15,775 nt of DNA from Hemicentrotus pulcherrimus (taxonomy: Eukaryota; Echinodermata; Echinoidea; Camarodonta; Strongylocentrotidae). Position numbers and translations under genes: made by a program. The notes beneath the pieces were generated by a model, which saw only the letters and a program-made list of their open reading frames with translations, ran no database searches and was not told the origin of the DNA. Positions 1 through 8,142 of this stretch are shown here, one piece after another. How positions within the stretch are numbered: position 1 is the stretch's first letter; every line of letters begins with the position of its first letter. The stretch lies in NCBI GenBank assembly GCA_003118195.1, contig BEXV01000481.1:3416-19190 (forward strand), written 5' to 3'.

Positions 1-872
1 CTGTTCCTCTCGCTTATGTTATCAATCAGTGATGCAAGAAAAATCAAATTCAGCCATCGGTCAATAATTCACCGATGAGCTTAGCCTGGTCACCTGACCC
101 CTGGGGTACCAGGCAAGCCCCTCATGGGGGCAACTTCTCACCCCTTACGAATCATATCTCATTCTTCCACCCCTTTACGATAATGAGGGGTGACAAACGT
201 CATTCAGTCAATCTGTTAGAAGAATAGCAAGATGAATATCTGGTTAAGTTAGTCATCGCATAGCTAATAGTTGACAAGGATGCGTTACGGTATGGATCAA
301 ATAGTCTTTCCCTAGAATACACAATAGCTTTAAGGCTATAATACCCCCTTATATATCTTGTGTATAAAATAATACTAACGTGTGTTGAAATTATGTAATA
401 CCTCGATACATAAAAAACACAACGCCCTAAATTTCCATAAACTTGCCCCTTATAATACATACCTATGCATATATAGAGTGTACTTGCCAATTCTAATGGA
501 TAAAGTTGTTTTGGGAATTCTTAACAGTTATATAGTATTTTAGACCAATCTTTAGATTAGGCTTAATATTGTTCCTACTTATTTTCATTATCATTATCAT
601 TTACCCATTATTTCCTCTTCTCTTTATCTATCTATTATCCTTAAAAAATTATGTAAAAAAACTGGGACAGTGGAAATGGTTAGAGTCCACTCAAGAGCAA
701 TGTCTACTAAACATTATCTATGACAAAAACAGAGGAACAGACTCAATTTCGAATTCTTGTTACGTCATCTCTAATATAATTATATAAATTGAAAGATGAG
801 TTTATTTAATTTGGGGAGAAATGAGTGACGGGATCCCTGCGGTAATAACAAGTGGGCGGTAAACACAAATGC
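1..872. other. AT-rich unique DNA, no gene seen
   Basis: No open frame here looks coding; the longest (about 96 codons, minus strand, near 200-490) is Tyr/Ile/Ser-rich with no recognisable motif. Two small hairpin-forming inverted repeats sit together at 84-131: GCCTGGT (84-90) with ACCAGGC (108-114), then GCCCC-TCATG-GGGGC (117-131). A short direct repeat, CACCCC(T)TTACGA, follows at about 138-181. Whether any of this is functional cannot be told from sequence. Confidence 0.4.
84..131. repeat. Two adjacent small GC-rich hairpins
   Basis: The first has 7-bp perfect arms (GCCTGGT/ACCAGGC) around a 17-nt loop. The second has 5-bp arms (GCCCC/GGGGC) around a 5-nt loop. They stand out because the surrounding DNA is AT-rich. 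They may be remnants of an old mobile element end; no partner end was found. Confidence 0.35.
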
Positions 873-927
873 AAGAAGAGAGAGAGAGAAAGAGAGAAAG
901 AAATAGAGAAGAAATACAAAAAGAGAA
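873..927 (+). repeat. GA-rich microsatellite / purine tract
   Basis: A run of (GA)n with A interruptions, almost free of pyrimidines for about 50 bases. It is a simple-sequence tract with no coding value. Confidence 0.85.
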
Positions 928-1096
928 ACTATTGGTTGGTAAAAGGGGCCAGATAACAACGGTTAGTCAAGCCTAACCCCTAACAGCTAAACAAAGTATT
1001 ATTTGTCCATGTAAAGTTGAGTGGAAAATAAAATAATTTCAAGAGCAATTTCATTTTAAATCACAGCCTATTTCTTCGCATTCTTCATATTTCCTT

Positions 1097-1395
1097 ATCT
1101 CGCGTCTGATATATAATGTATAGTTCAAATTTAGATTTGCTTAGTAACATTATCGCAACTCCTCGACTTAAAAGTATATCGCCATCAAAGCATCATCGCT
1201 TCAAATTCTCTGGAGCTCGAAAGCGAATACGACGCAGCACGGTTTTACCAGATACAATTTTTGTACAAGTTACGGCCTATAATGTCACATTTAGCAAGTC
1301 GGCAGCTCTGACGGAGGTATGGTACAATAAAAAACAAATCATCTTTGAAAAAGTATATACTTAATGGCATATTTACGACGGATCGCGGTTTCCTC
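1097..1395. other. CpG-richer unique block with an 82-codon ORF
   Basis: This patch carries roughly 18 CpG in 300 bases against a CpG-poor background. It contains an open frame on the plus strand (1116-1364, 82 codons, starting MYSSNLDLL, basic centre GARKRIRR). A perfect TCF/LEF-type word ATCAAAG lies at 1184-1190, and a weak donor-like GAG|GTATGG lies near 1315. I recognise no protein family and see no signal peptide or membrane segment. It could be a lone exon, a regulatory block or chance; chance is not excluded. Confidence 0.2.
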
Positions 1396-1820
1396 TAAAA
1401 CTGCAATTAATATCATATTTCGGGCAGCCAATGACCCAAAGCTCCCATTTGTCGCATTTTATGTGTTTTTATGAAATTTGATGAGATAAGGTTACCTTTT
1501 GAACTTTTAGATCCTTCCTGTGTGAGAAATAAGACAAAAAAGGTAAATTGATAAATATGCTGCTTAGTTATGCAACGACTTACAAGTAGAGAGTCAAAGA
1601 GATGAAGAAATATCATTCACTGCTTTTCAAATTACAATTAAAAGTCACTAAAAATAAAAGTGTTAACCTATAATTATGTGTATAGCTCGTATACGCCCTC
1701 TAAAATATATCCGGTTAAGATTCGTTTGCGAAATATGAGAAAAAATGAATTTAAAATTCGAATTCTGCAAAATAGTGTTTTCTCGTAAGAATAGTAGGAT
1801 GTACGAGTGGAATATATATC

Positions 1821-1854
<34 letters not shown>

Positions 1855-2860
1855 TGCCCCCATTGCTCACTGTCAAATTGGTGCCTAGCTTGCATTCATA
1901 AGATTATTTAACAAATTATAGGATATATTTGTTAAAAATCAGCAGGCAGCATAATCGTATCTACAATTGCAGCAGTTAGGACTCGGCAATTCACCAAGGA
2001 CAATGATAAGAATATTTTCCCCTGTAATTGTAAAGGGCGTATACGAATTTCCGTATTGACCTTTGATTAAAGTAATATCAAGGGTTTACTGCAATAATAT
2101 GAATTGCATCTTTGTCATTTTTTTTTCGAATCATCATTTATAGCTGTAACTTCCTGGCTCGAATGACTGTCTTTGTCTTTAAATGTCAAATTTCCATTCG
2201 TCGAAGAAGATATGAATGATATAGGAACCCTTAAAATCTTATTTCCTTTGAATTCAACGGCTCCTTCATGCGGTAGTATAAACGACATTTGTCAAAGCCA
2301 AATTTGAAGCGAGAAGAGGAGAGAATCCTTGGCAATATCATCGGTAATGATTGGTCGAAAGTTGATATTCTATTTTTCTTCTGTACTTATTTTCCATTTT
2401 GTAATGAGTTTTTCCACTTCCCTATATCCGTTGCAAACTTTAGCAAACTAGGTCAAAGGGGTAAATGCACGGCCATTTTTAGCACAACTTTTGTCAACTT
2501 GACGGGACGGTTAGTCTTGCACTGCAGGCATAAGTAAGGGTCACAACCTGAAGTTTTTTTTTTCTGTTCGTGTGAAAAAACTGGTGATTAAAAAGTATTT
2601 TAAACGTCTCCCATGAAGTGAATATCGTTACACATCTCGTCCAACACACCATAAGGCCTAGTCTGCACTCAATCTTATAGATATCTCTCCATTCCATTGT
2701 CTTACCTGGTCAGACATCTTCATCGAGACTTCAAAAGTTACCTGCGAGATTTTATAGGTGACGGTTCCAATGTTTATGAGGGAATAGCCTGATATATTTT
2801 TTTGTCAAACAAACAAAAACAAAAATACATATTGCATGTGGTGCAATTTGTCTTTATTCT
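1396..2860. other. AT-rich unique DNA, no gene seen
   Basis: Apart from the AT microsatellite at 1823-1853, this stretch shows no structure I can classify. Short frames on either strand are Ile/Phe/Lys-rich without motifs. A good TCF/LEF word (CCTTTGATT, the reverse complement of AATCAAAGG) lies at 2060-2068. One such site is expected by chance at this length. Confidence 0.4.
1823..1853. repeat. (AT)n microsatellite
   Basis: About 31 bases of pure AT dinucleotide, preceded by an interrupted AT stretch from 1812. Short ORFs crossing it read Ile-Tyr repeats and are artefacts. Confidence 0.95.
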
Positions 2861-2861
2861 A

Positions 2862-3030
2862 TGGCGCAGTGGCAGAGGAGTAGCTCAGTACTGGTCTCGT
2901 ATCCGGGAGGTCTCGGAGAGGACTTGGAGCTGTCGGTCCCCTGGTTGCACCCCTCCCTCTCCGCATTTAGGCGCTGCGAGCTTAATATAGGCCAGGGGCT
3001 GACATTTCTTTACCGTTTTTATTTTTGTAG
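2862..3030 (+). mobile_element. Decayed tRNA-derived SINE
   Basis: The word TGGCGCAGTGG (2862-2872) fits the RNA polymerase III box A consensus TRGCNNAGYNGG. A tRNA-like stretch follows, CTCGTATCCGGGAGGTCTCGG (about 2896-2916), which resembles an anticodon arm and variable region. The expected box B (GGTTCGANTCC) is degraded to a GAGAGGACTTGG-like stretch, so this is not an intact tRNA gene. Further down, TTTAGGCGCTGCGAGCTTAATATAGG resembles the AGGCGCTATATAA words common in tRNA-SINE tails. Exact ends and target duplications were not found. Alternative: a tRNA pseudogene fused to unrelated DNA. Confidence 0.45.
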
Positions 3031-3053
3031 GCGAGTGAAGCGATCGAGCAAAA
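3029..3053 (+). repeat. GCGAGTGAAGCGATCGAGC motif
   Basis: A GCGA-periodic motif followed by AAAAAG. A close relative (GCGAGTGAGCGAAGCGACTG) occurs at 7214-7233. Such GCGAGCGAAGCGAGCGAGCAAAA words are typical of dispersed repeats in marine invertebrate genomes, so it probably marks another repeat fragment abutting the SINE. Confidence 0.4.
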
Positions 3054-3360
3054 AGTGCCATTCTATTATTCGGAAAATCAATTTTGACGTAGAAATAATA
3101 AACCTTTATATAAATCAAAATTAGAAGTACCCAAGGTCCTAAAGAAACACAATATTGCAGTCTGAAATCGAAGTCCATATACGTACTATTTGCAGACAAT
3201 ATTCATCACGCAATATTTCTTTTCCCACCACACGTTGTTTCCTCTATGCGTGGACAGTGGCAAGTGAAAGATTGATGTCATATGGTTAGGAGCGAGAAAT
3301 GGTATTGACCTCATTGAAGAATAGATTTGGTGACTGTGACCTAGATTATGAATTATTTTT

Positions 3361-3525
3361 TTTTATAGTTCTGATCTTGTTCTTCTCCTCCTTATCGTTC
3401 TCCTAGTTATTTATTTTACTCCTTCATCTTCTTTATCTTTTTTTCCTCCTTCTTCTTCTTCTTCTACTTATTCTACGTCTTCCTCCTCCTCCTCCTCTTC
3501 TCCATCTTCATTTTAAGTTCTGTCT
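3361..3525 (+). repeat. Polypyrimidine tract 1
   Basis: Almost uninterrupted C/T on the plus strand, with CTT and TCC triplets. It is the variable part of the first tandem unit. The strand asymmetry would permit triplex (H-DNA) formation. Confidence 0.8.
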
Positions 3526-3579
3526 GTTGTACCTATTGGGGTCATCTGGTTGGAGGCGAGAATGTGACCTAGATTATAA

Positions 3580-3760
3580 ATTCTTCTTCTTTTTCTTTCA
3601 CTTCTCTTCTTCTTCCTCTTTTTTCTTTTTTTTTTTTTTTTCTTCTTCTTCTTCTTCCTGTTCTTTCTTTTTATCTTTTCATAATTGTTGTGTCTTCTTC
3701 TTCGTTTTCTCCTATTCTACTCGATTCTCCTTCATCATATTCGTTGTCCTCCTCTTCTAT
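3580..3760 (+). repeat. Polypyrimidine tract 2
   Basis: TTC/CTT triplets with a long T run near 3627-3641. It is the variable part of the second tandem unit. Confidence 0.8.
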
Positions 3761-3879
3761 TTCTAGTTAGAGGCGAGGCATGATGTGATGTCATTAGAGA
3801 AAAGGTTTGGATAGGCTCAGCTGTAAATTCTTCTTCTGACTCATCCATCGACCATCATACCCCACCCTCATTTATATTT

Positions 3880-3965
3880 CCTTAAATGCTTTCTCTTTTT
3901 CCTTTTCTTCTTTTTCTTCTTCATTTTACTTCTTCTTCTCCGTCTCCTTTCCCCTTCCTCTTTTT
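3880..3965 (+). repeat. Polypyrimidine tract 3
   Basis: TTCTTC- and TTTCC-type C/T run between the third and fourth cores of the tandem array. Confidence 0.75.
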
Positions 3966-4260
3966 GTGATTAGAGGCGAGAAAAGATTGTGATCTTATCA
4001 AAAATAGACGGGAAAACAGTGACCTAGACTCTTCTATTTCATCCCTCCAATATTACATCCCCTCTCATTTATCATCTTCTCTTTGTTGCGTATTTCCCTT
4101 TTCTGCTCCTGCACTATTCATATTACGGGATTCTTAATGTTATCCGAATTTTTCTATTACAAACATGTCAAATTTCTATAAAGTATTATCTAAAGGTGTA
4201 ATAGCAAATAATCTGTGAGACAAAAAGCCAAGAGAAGAAGCTCATCTTCCCATAAAAAAC

Positions 4261-4620
4261 TATTTGGCGGTTTCACGATAGGTGGCGCCATTTTTAGTTG
4301 TCTTCCAGACACCATCGTCGACAAAACGACGCACGTCAGAGAGCGGAAAGCTAGCGCCTATGCGCAAAATTGGCTATTTGACAACCATGGATATCCAAAT
4401 AACGGAGTAAAATATCGCAAACATTCTCCAATAACGCTCTCATAGCTCTATAAAGAGATTATTAAAAATATAAATGGCATGCGTGATGGATGCATGCAGC
4501 GAACTCCGAGAGGATTTGCGTTTCCACGCGGTGAGCAGCGCGAATTGCCAGACAGCTGTTTCAATACGGACGGCGTCACGCCTTACAGAAGTAAAAGGTA
4601 GGAATGCGAAGGGGCAAACG
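4261..4620. promoter_or_regulatory. CpG-dense, motif-rich candidate regulatory element
   Basis: I count about 28 CpG in 360 bases, far above the flanks, and no internal repeat. Words present: GGCGCC (4284-4289) with CAGAC (4306-4310), the pair of word types used by SMAD complexes at BMP targets; AAATGGCGCC on the minus strand (YY1-like); TATAAAG (4449-4455); TGATGGAT (4484-4491), the Pbx-Hox core; and CAGAC fused to the E-box CAGCTG (4549-4558). Open frames run through on both strands: plus 4474-4662 (62 codons) and minus 4440-4658 (72 codons, no Met). I cannot assign a protein family to either. Enhancer, promoter with first exon, or exon are all possible; I favour non-coding regulatory DNA. 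Confidence 0.35.
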
Positions 4621-4646
4621 ATGATGGTGATGATGATGATGATGGC
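4620..4646 (+). repeat. (GAT)n microsatellite
   Basis: A short ATGATGGTGATGATGATG run at the edge of the CpG-dense block. It is the reverse complement of the ATC arrays further right. Confidence 0.85.
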
Positions 4647-4662
4647 TTTAAGGTTTGGTTAA

Positions 4663-5102
4663 TAAGATACCATAATATCCACTTAGTGGGTTAAGGGTTC
4701 ATGCCGCTCGGGACGGGGAGTTGTTGAGTGCGACATTGGTGGGCGCTTCATGTCAATCAAAAAAAAAAATGTTTCGAGTAGGCGAAAATTATTCGGCATG
4801 CGACCTTGTTTGCTTCGATTATTTGTCTTTCATCTGAACGTCTCTCAAAGTATTGATCTATATCGTTGTCTTATATTGATATCATAGGATATTTAAGAAA
4901 GTATATAATGTCATTGACCTTTTAAGTAACGGCTGTTTTTTCGTCTTTCTTCTTCTTTAAAATGTGTTATTCGTCACCATTTCGTCACCCTCATCGTCAT
5001 CATCATCACCATAGTCGTATCAAGACGTTACTTGGGGTCAGATACGAATCAGCGTCGATTATGAGGACACGGTTTAAAGTATGAAATATATTTGATAAAC
5101 TA
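4663..5102. other. No gene seen; short ATC run inside
   Basis: Unique DNA with an A10-11 run near 4759-4769 and a small TCATCGTCATCATCATCACC run at about 4990-5010 that foreshadows the large array. No open frame is worth calling. Confidence 0.5.
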
Positions 5103-5452
5103 GCATCATTACACTATCATAATCATTTTCATTATCATTGTCGTCGTTAACGTAGTCATCATCACTAGAATGATCATACTCATCACCATCACCACCATCG
5201 TCATACTCATTATCATCATTATCATAACTAGTATCATCATTGTCATCATCATCACTAGCATCATCACCATCGCCACTATCATCATACTTATCATCATCAC
5301 CACCATCGTCATTCACCATCACCACCATCATCACTATCATCGTCATCATCATCATCATCATCATCATCACTATCATCATCACCATCACCATCACCATCAT
5401 CATCGCCACTATCTTCATCACCGTCATCGTCATCAACCATCGTCACCATCAC

Positions 5453-5493
<41 letters not shown>

Positions 5494-5515
5494 CCACCAT
5501 TACCATTATCATGAG
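5103..5515 (+). repeat. Large ATC/TCA trinucleotide array
   Basis: About 410 bases built from CAT, CAC, CGT and TAT variants of the ATC triplet, with the purest run at about 5454-5493. An 18-bp phrase CATCACCACCATCGTCAT recurs at 5187-5204 and 5294-5311 (107 bases apart). CATCGCCACTATC recurs near 5268 and 5402. Both suggest block duplications within the array. All six frames stay open in places and give poly-His, Ser, Ile, Met or Asp, so the overlapping ORFs of 67-122 codons are not evidence of a gene. Confidence 0.95.
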
Positions 5516-5563
5516 CAGCAGCAGCATCGTATGCCTCCTCCTTTTCTTTCTCCTCCTCCTCAT
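5512..5563 (+). repeat. AGC and CCT triplet runs at array edge
   Basis: (AGC)4 at about 5513-5524, then CCTCCTCC and TCCTCCTCCTC runs to 5563. These are different triplets from the ATC array, directly abutting it. Confidence 0.75.
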
Positions 5564-5599
5564 CACAATCACCATCTCTTTTCATCAATGGTACATCGC

Positions 5600-6475
5600 T
5601 ATTTTTAACTTTAGCATCATTGACATCATGAGCTGTTTTGTCGATCAAGCAAGAAAAACTCTGTGGGAGATAAATTCTTTAAAGTGAACAAGTGAGCTAT
5701 TCTCTAATGTAGTACATCCGATCTTTATTACCATTTAGACACCAATATTTGATGGATTGCGAGTCATTTATTAAGAAAACGATTCTTAGATACCTAGGGC
5801 CACCACAACAGGTTTGAATTTATGAACACGGGAATCACGCAAATCGTGATAGATGATCAATCAAATATTGTATTACCCGTTTAATTTTAAATCTCCCTCG
5901 ACACCACTACGATTAACCTTTATTGGGGGTTAGGAGCAATTTGGAAACGCAACTATTTTTGGGGTTGACATTTGACACTGCATGATTTAATGATATGTCA
6001 TTGCATGAAATTACACTTTACTGGCTAATGCTAATGCGTCGGTTTTTACAAGTTCACACAACCTGATTTTTGGAGGTTTGTACATACATGGTATTTCTAC
6101 CAAGTCTGGTGTTAGTGAATTATGACTTTCTCCACATGTAAACTGACGACCATCTTCCTTCAAGTTTGCGAATATTCTTCTTCTTAAACATGTCTGTATC
6201 CTCTGCTATATGTTTTTCTCATACTTAATATCGCTTGTCAATAAATTCATCACTGCATATGTATGTTAGAATTTAAACACCATGTGTTTTGCATTGTATG
6301 TCTTGTGCTCTCCTTGGGGGTTTCACCCACAAAGTACTCACGTTGAGATGGGCTACCTTGGGGGCGACGAAAATACACTTGATGGTTGTCAGAATAAGAC
6401 TAATCGTGCTGTGAGTTCGAAGAGTTCAAGTATGGTTAAGAATACCCTCCTTGTTTTCTACGAAACGATTGTTTT
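5600..6475. other. Unique AT-rich DNA, no gene seen
   Basis: Nothing classifiable here. A small inverted repeat ATCACG-CAAAT-CGTGAT lies near 5832-5848. The 69-codon frame at 6282-6491 (MCFALYVLC...) has no recognised motif and runs into the repeat family that starts near 6476, so I do not call it a gene. Confidence 0.4.
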
Positions 6476-7205
6476 TATTTGTTCATCTTGAGGTTGGTTG
6501 GTGTGATTTGGCAGTCGGTTGATGAGAGCTTGAAGGCGTTAACTCAATGGGGTTTTTCATTAAAAGAGTAAACACCGTTCTGCCTCTGATCCGACTTCGT
6601 CATCTTTGTCTTTGTAATGTTTCACACCAGGGCCTTGTTGCATAAAACTTGTTATCAATAACAAATTTTAAAATTCTATGACAAACTTGCCCTGAGCCAA
6701 TCAGATGCCATGATTTCAGTAGCTTAAAACAGTTATTGTCACTTGTTATATTGATCACAAGTTTTATGAAACAGGGCTTAGACTTTTTCATCTTTGTCTT
6801 TGGAACGTTCCACACAAGATGTTCATGGTATTGCATGGGCAGTTGGGAATTGGGCACAGTCATGGAGGAAGGGCGCTTGTCTATTTATTCGTCTTCTGTA
6901 GGTTGGTGTCATTCGACATTCGGTTGTTGGGAGCTGTAAGGCGTTAACTCACCTTTTCGTCGAACAATGAAACACATTTCTGGCTCAGTGGCTCTAACCT
7001 AAATCCTTGCCTAGATCGTTTTGTGTCGCGCGCCCAATCAGCTGAGAATAACACACCCTCAACGCTAAGACGGAGACAGTCCTTTCATCCTGATATCCTC
7101 AAAAGTGTATTTTCGGGGATCGCGAGATTAGTGGAGACTTTGAAACGTTCCGCACGTTGATGGTGTTACATGGATGCAGTCACAGAGGAAGGTCACTTGT
7201 CTCTA
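6476..7205 (+). repeat. Diverged direct repeats of an unknown family
   Basis: Two block types recur. Block b: a TATTTGTTCATCTTGAGGTTGG-like start, then GTGTGATTTGGCAGTCGGTTG and GGCGTTAACTCA, at 6476-6590 and 6882-6995. Block a: CTTTGGAACGTTCCACAC, then CATGG, CAGTCA and GAGGAAGG, then CTTGTCT, at 6593-6630 (truncated by a MITE), 6781-6883 and 7132-7205. The 38-bp stretches 6593-6630 and 6781-6818 match at 32 of 38 positions by my count. It looks like an old tandem or segmental duplication; I recognise no family. Confidence 0.55.
6629..6780. mobile_element. Fold-back MITE (non-autonomous DNA transposon)
   Basis: The two ends are inverted copies: 6630-6659 against the reverse complement of 6750-6779 matches at 25 of 30 positions, including TTCATAAAACTTGT-type words on both arms. 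The homology continues inward (AACAAAT / AACAAGT). The centre contains GAGCCAATCAGA. No coding capacity. Target duplications are not clear. It sits between two copies of the block-a repeat, so it probably inserted into, or was copied with, that family. The superfamily cannot be named from this copy alone. Confidence 0.7.
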
Positions 7206-7534
7206 ACCTTATGAAATGCGAGTGAGCGAAGCGACTGAACAACTAGAGGAGAGTCAAAAAGGGGGTGCCGCATCTTCTCACTTTATTTTGGTCAAATTTG
7301 GTCAAAAAGTTCCAGCTATATCAAGTCATATTTTCATGAAATATGGCTACTAGAATGATATTTTAGTTCCACGTTGAAATACAATTACCAATACAGGGAA
7401 TGGCAAAGTTTGACAAAGCCAAAGGCTAAGGCCTAGGCCGTCAAAAATTATCACATTTTGGCACGAGTAAAATATAGAGCTCAACCTTCTCTTTAAAAAT
7501 ATTCAATACATTTTAAGACATGCAGTACCTTTAA
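7206..7534. mobile_element. Possible TTAA-type element fragment
   Basis: The segment begins near a GCGAGTGAGCGAAGCG motif (7214-7229) and ends with GTACCT-TTAA (7525-7534). The latter mirrors the right end of the large TTAA element (GTACCT-TTAA at 15131-15140). No left terminal repeat was found, so this may be a truncated copy or chance. Confidence 0.25.
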
Positions 7535-8045
7535 TGACAGCAAGGTGACATTCAGATCATATTCATCTCATATCAACTCCTCAAGCTAATATTTAATGAA
7601 AATCTTTGCCAAACCACTTATCCCCAAGGAGATGCTTGATTTTTGGCCTCGATAATAGGGTTCATGATAGGTCACATAACAGGTCACCTGACAGTGATCA
7701 CATGAATGAGATGACACATCATCAGAGTCACGTGGTCACCACCTGTATCGAACACGAAACGTGCCCATTTCACATTCACAAAAATAATATGATTGTTGAA
7801 TTTAGTGCGTCTTTTTCTCATAAGTAAACAAAGTTATACATTGGAGTAAAACAGGGAGTGAACTTCTTGGTATTATACAACGACAAGTTCTTAATTTGCC
7901 AAACCGAACGTTTCAGTACAAGTTTTGGCGGTGTCATATCATAATTATTCCTATTCAACAATAAAACCAGTCCTCTTGACAGCACGTGATTCATTCTTAA
8001 TCTAACAGTCTAGTATGGTCGAATTACATTTCCGTTCTGAAACTC
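7535..8045. other. Unique DNA with nuclear-receptor-like half sites
   Basis: No gene seen; the 73-codon frame at 7606-7827 is His/Ser-rich without motifs. 7660-7745 is crowded with AGGTCA/TGACC words and one CACGTG; see the separate entry. Confidence 0.35.
7669..7740 (+). promoter_or_regulatory. Cluster of AGGTCA half sites and an E-box
   Basis: AGGTCA occurs at 7669-7674 and again at 7681-7686 (direct repeat, 6-nt spacer). The second copy runs into ACCTGACA. A CACGTG E-box at 7729-7734 is set in GTCACGTGGTCACC. AGGTCA is the nuclear-receptor half site and CACGTG the bHLH-zip core. The density is suggestive, but the spacing of 6 is not one of the classic DR1-5 types. Confidence 0.25.
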
Positions 8046-8049
8046 TTCC

Positions 8050-8136
8050 ACTTTCTTATCGCTTTCATTATGATGTCACGACCAGTCAGCGTCATCTCAG
8101 AGACTGGTGAACATTCATTTCTGTCCGGAAGTCACG
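8050..8136 (+). other. Candidate 5' coding exon ending in a perfect donor
   Basis: A frame with two consecutive Met codons (8069-8074) reads MMSRPVSVISETGEHSFLSG before a textbook donor, CACG|GTAAGT, with GT at 8137-8138. The frame is open upstream to about 7999, and Ile/Leu/Phe-rich residues precede the Met pair. CCGGAAGT, an ETS core, lies just before the donor (8125-8132). No family is recognised and no following exon was located in the window. A chance donor is quite possible. Confidence 0.2.
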
Positions 8137-8142
8137 GTAAGT

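Larger units (their letters stand above)
3282..4100 (+). repeat. Diverged tandem array, four core-plus-pyrimidine-tract units
   Basis: Four related cores are visible at 3282-3355, 3546-3590 (internally deleted), 3763-3838 and 3966-4037. They share GTTAGAGGCGAGAA, then a GTGACCTCATTAGAGAA-like middle, then GTGACCTAGATTATAAATTC. Each core is followed by a long pyrimidine-only tract of CTT/TCC/TTC runs. Copies three and four also match beyond the core (CATCC ... CCCTCATTTAT). Start-to-start spacings are about 264, 217 and 203 bases. The array is old and decayed; I do not recognise the family. ORFs in the tracts (poly-Phe/Ser) are artefacts. Confidence 0.6.

Noticed and set aside
2862..2935. Functional tRNA gene
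   Set aside because: Box A fits but box B is degraded and the acceptor and T arms do not pair, so a SINE or tRNA relic is more likely.
3527..3766. 79-codon ORF rich in Phe and Ser
   Set aside because: It is the translation of a pyrimidine tract in the tandem array.
3282..4037. CRISPR-like array
   Set aside because: Repeats are long, diverged and spaced by simple-sequence tracts; the window is clearly eukaryotic.
4447..4480. Firm TATA promoter with the ATG at 4474 as its gene start
   Set aside because: TATAAAG is common in AT-rich DNA, the ATG lies upstream of where transcription would start (about 30 bases downstream of the box), and no family supports the protein.
5074..5648. Several overlapping ORFs of 67-122 codons on both strands
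   Set aside because: They are translations of the ATC triplet array (poly-His, Ser, Asp, Met) and stay open only because the repeat lacks stop words in some frames.
6593..6818. 38-bp direct repeats around the MITE as a target-site duplication
   Set aside because: Far too long for a TSD and only 32/38 matched; related copies elsewhere (7132-7205) show it is a repeat family.
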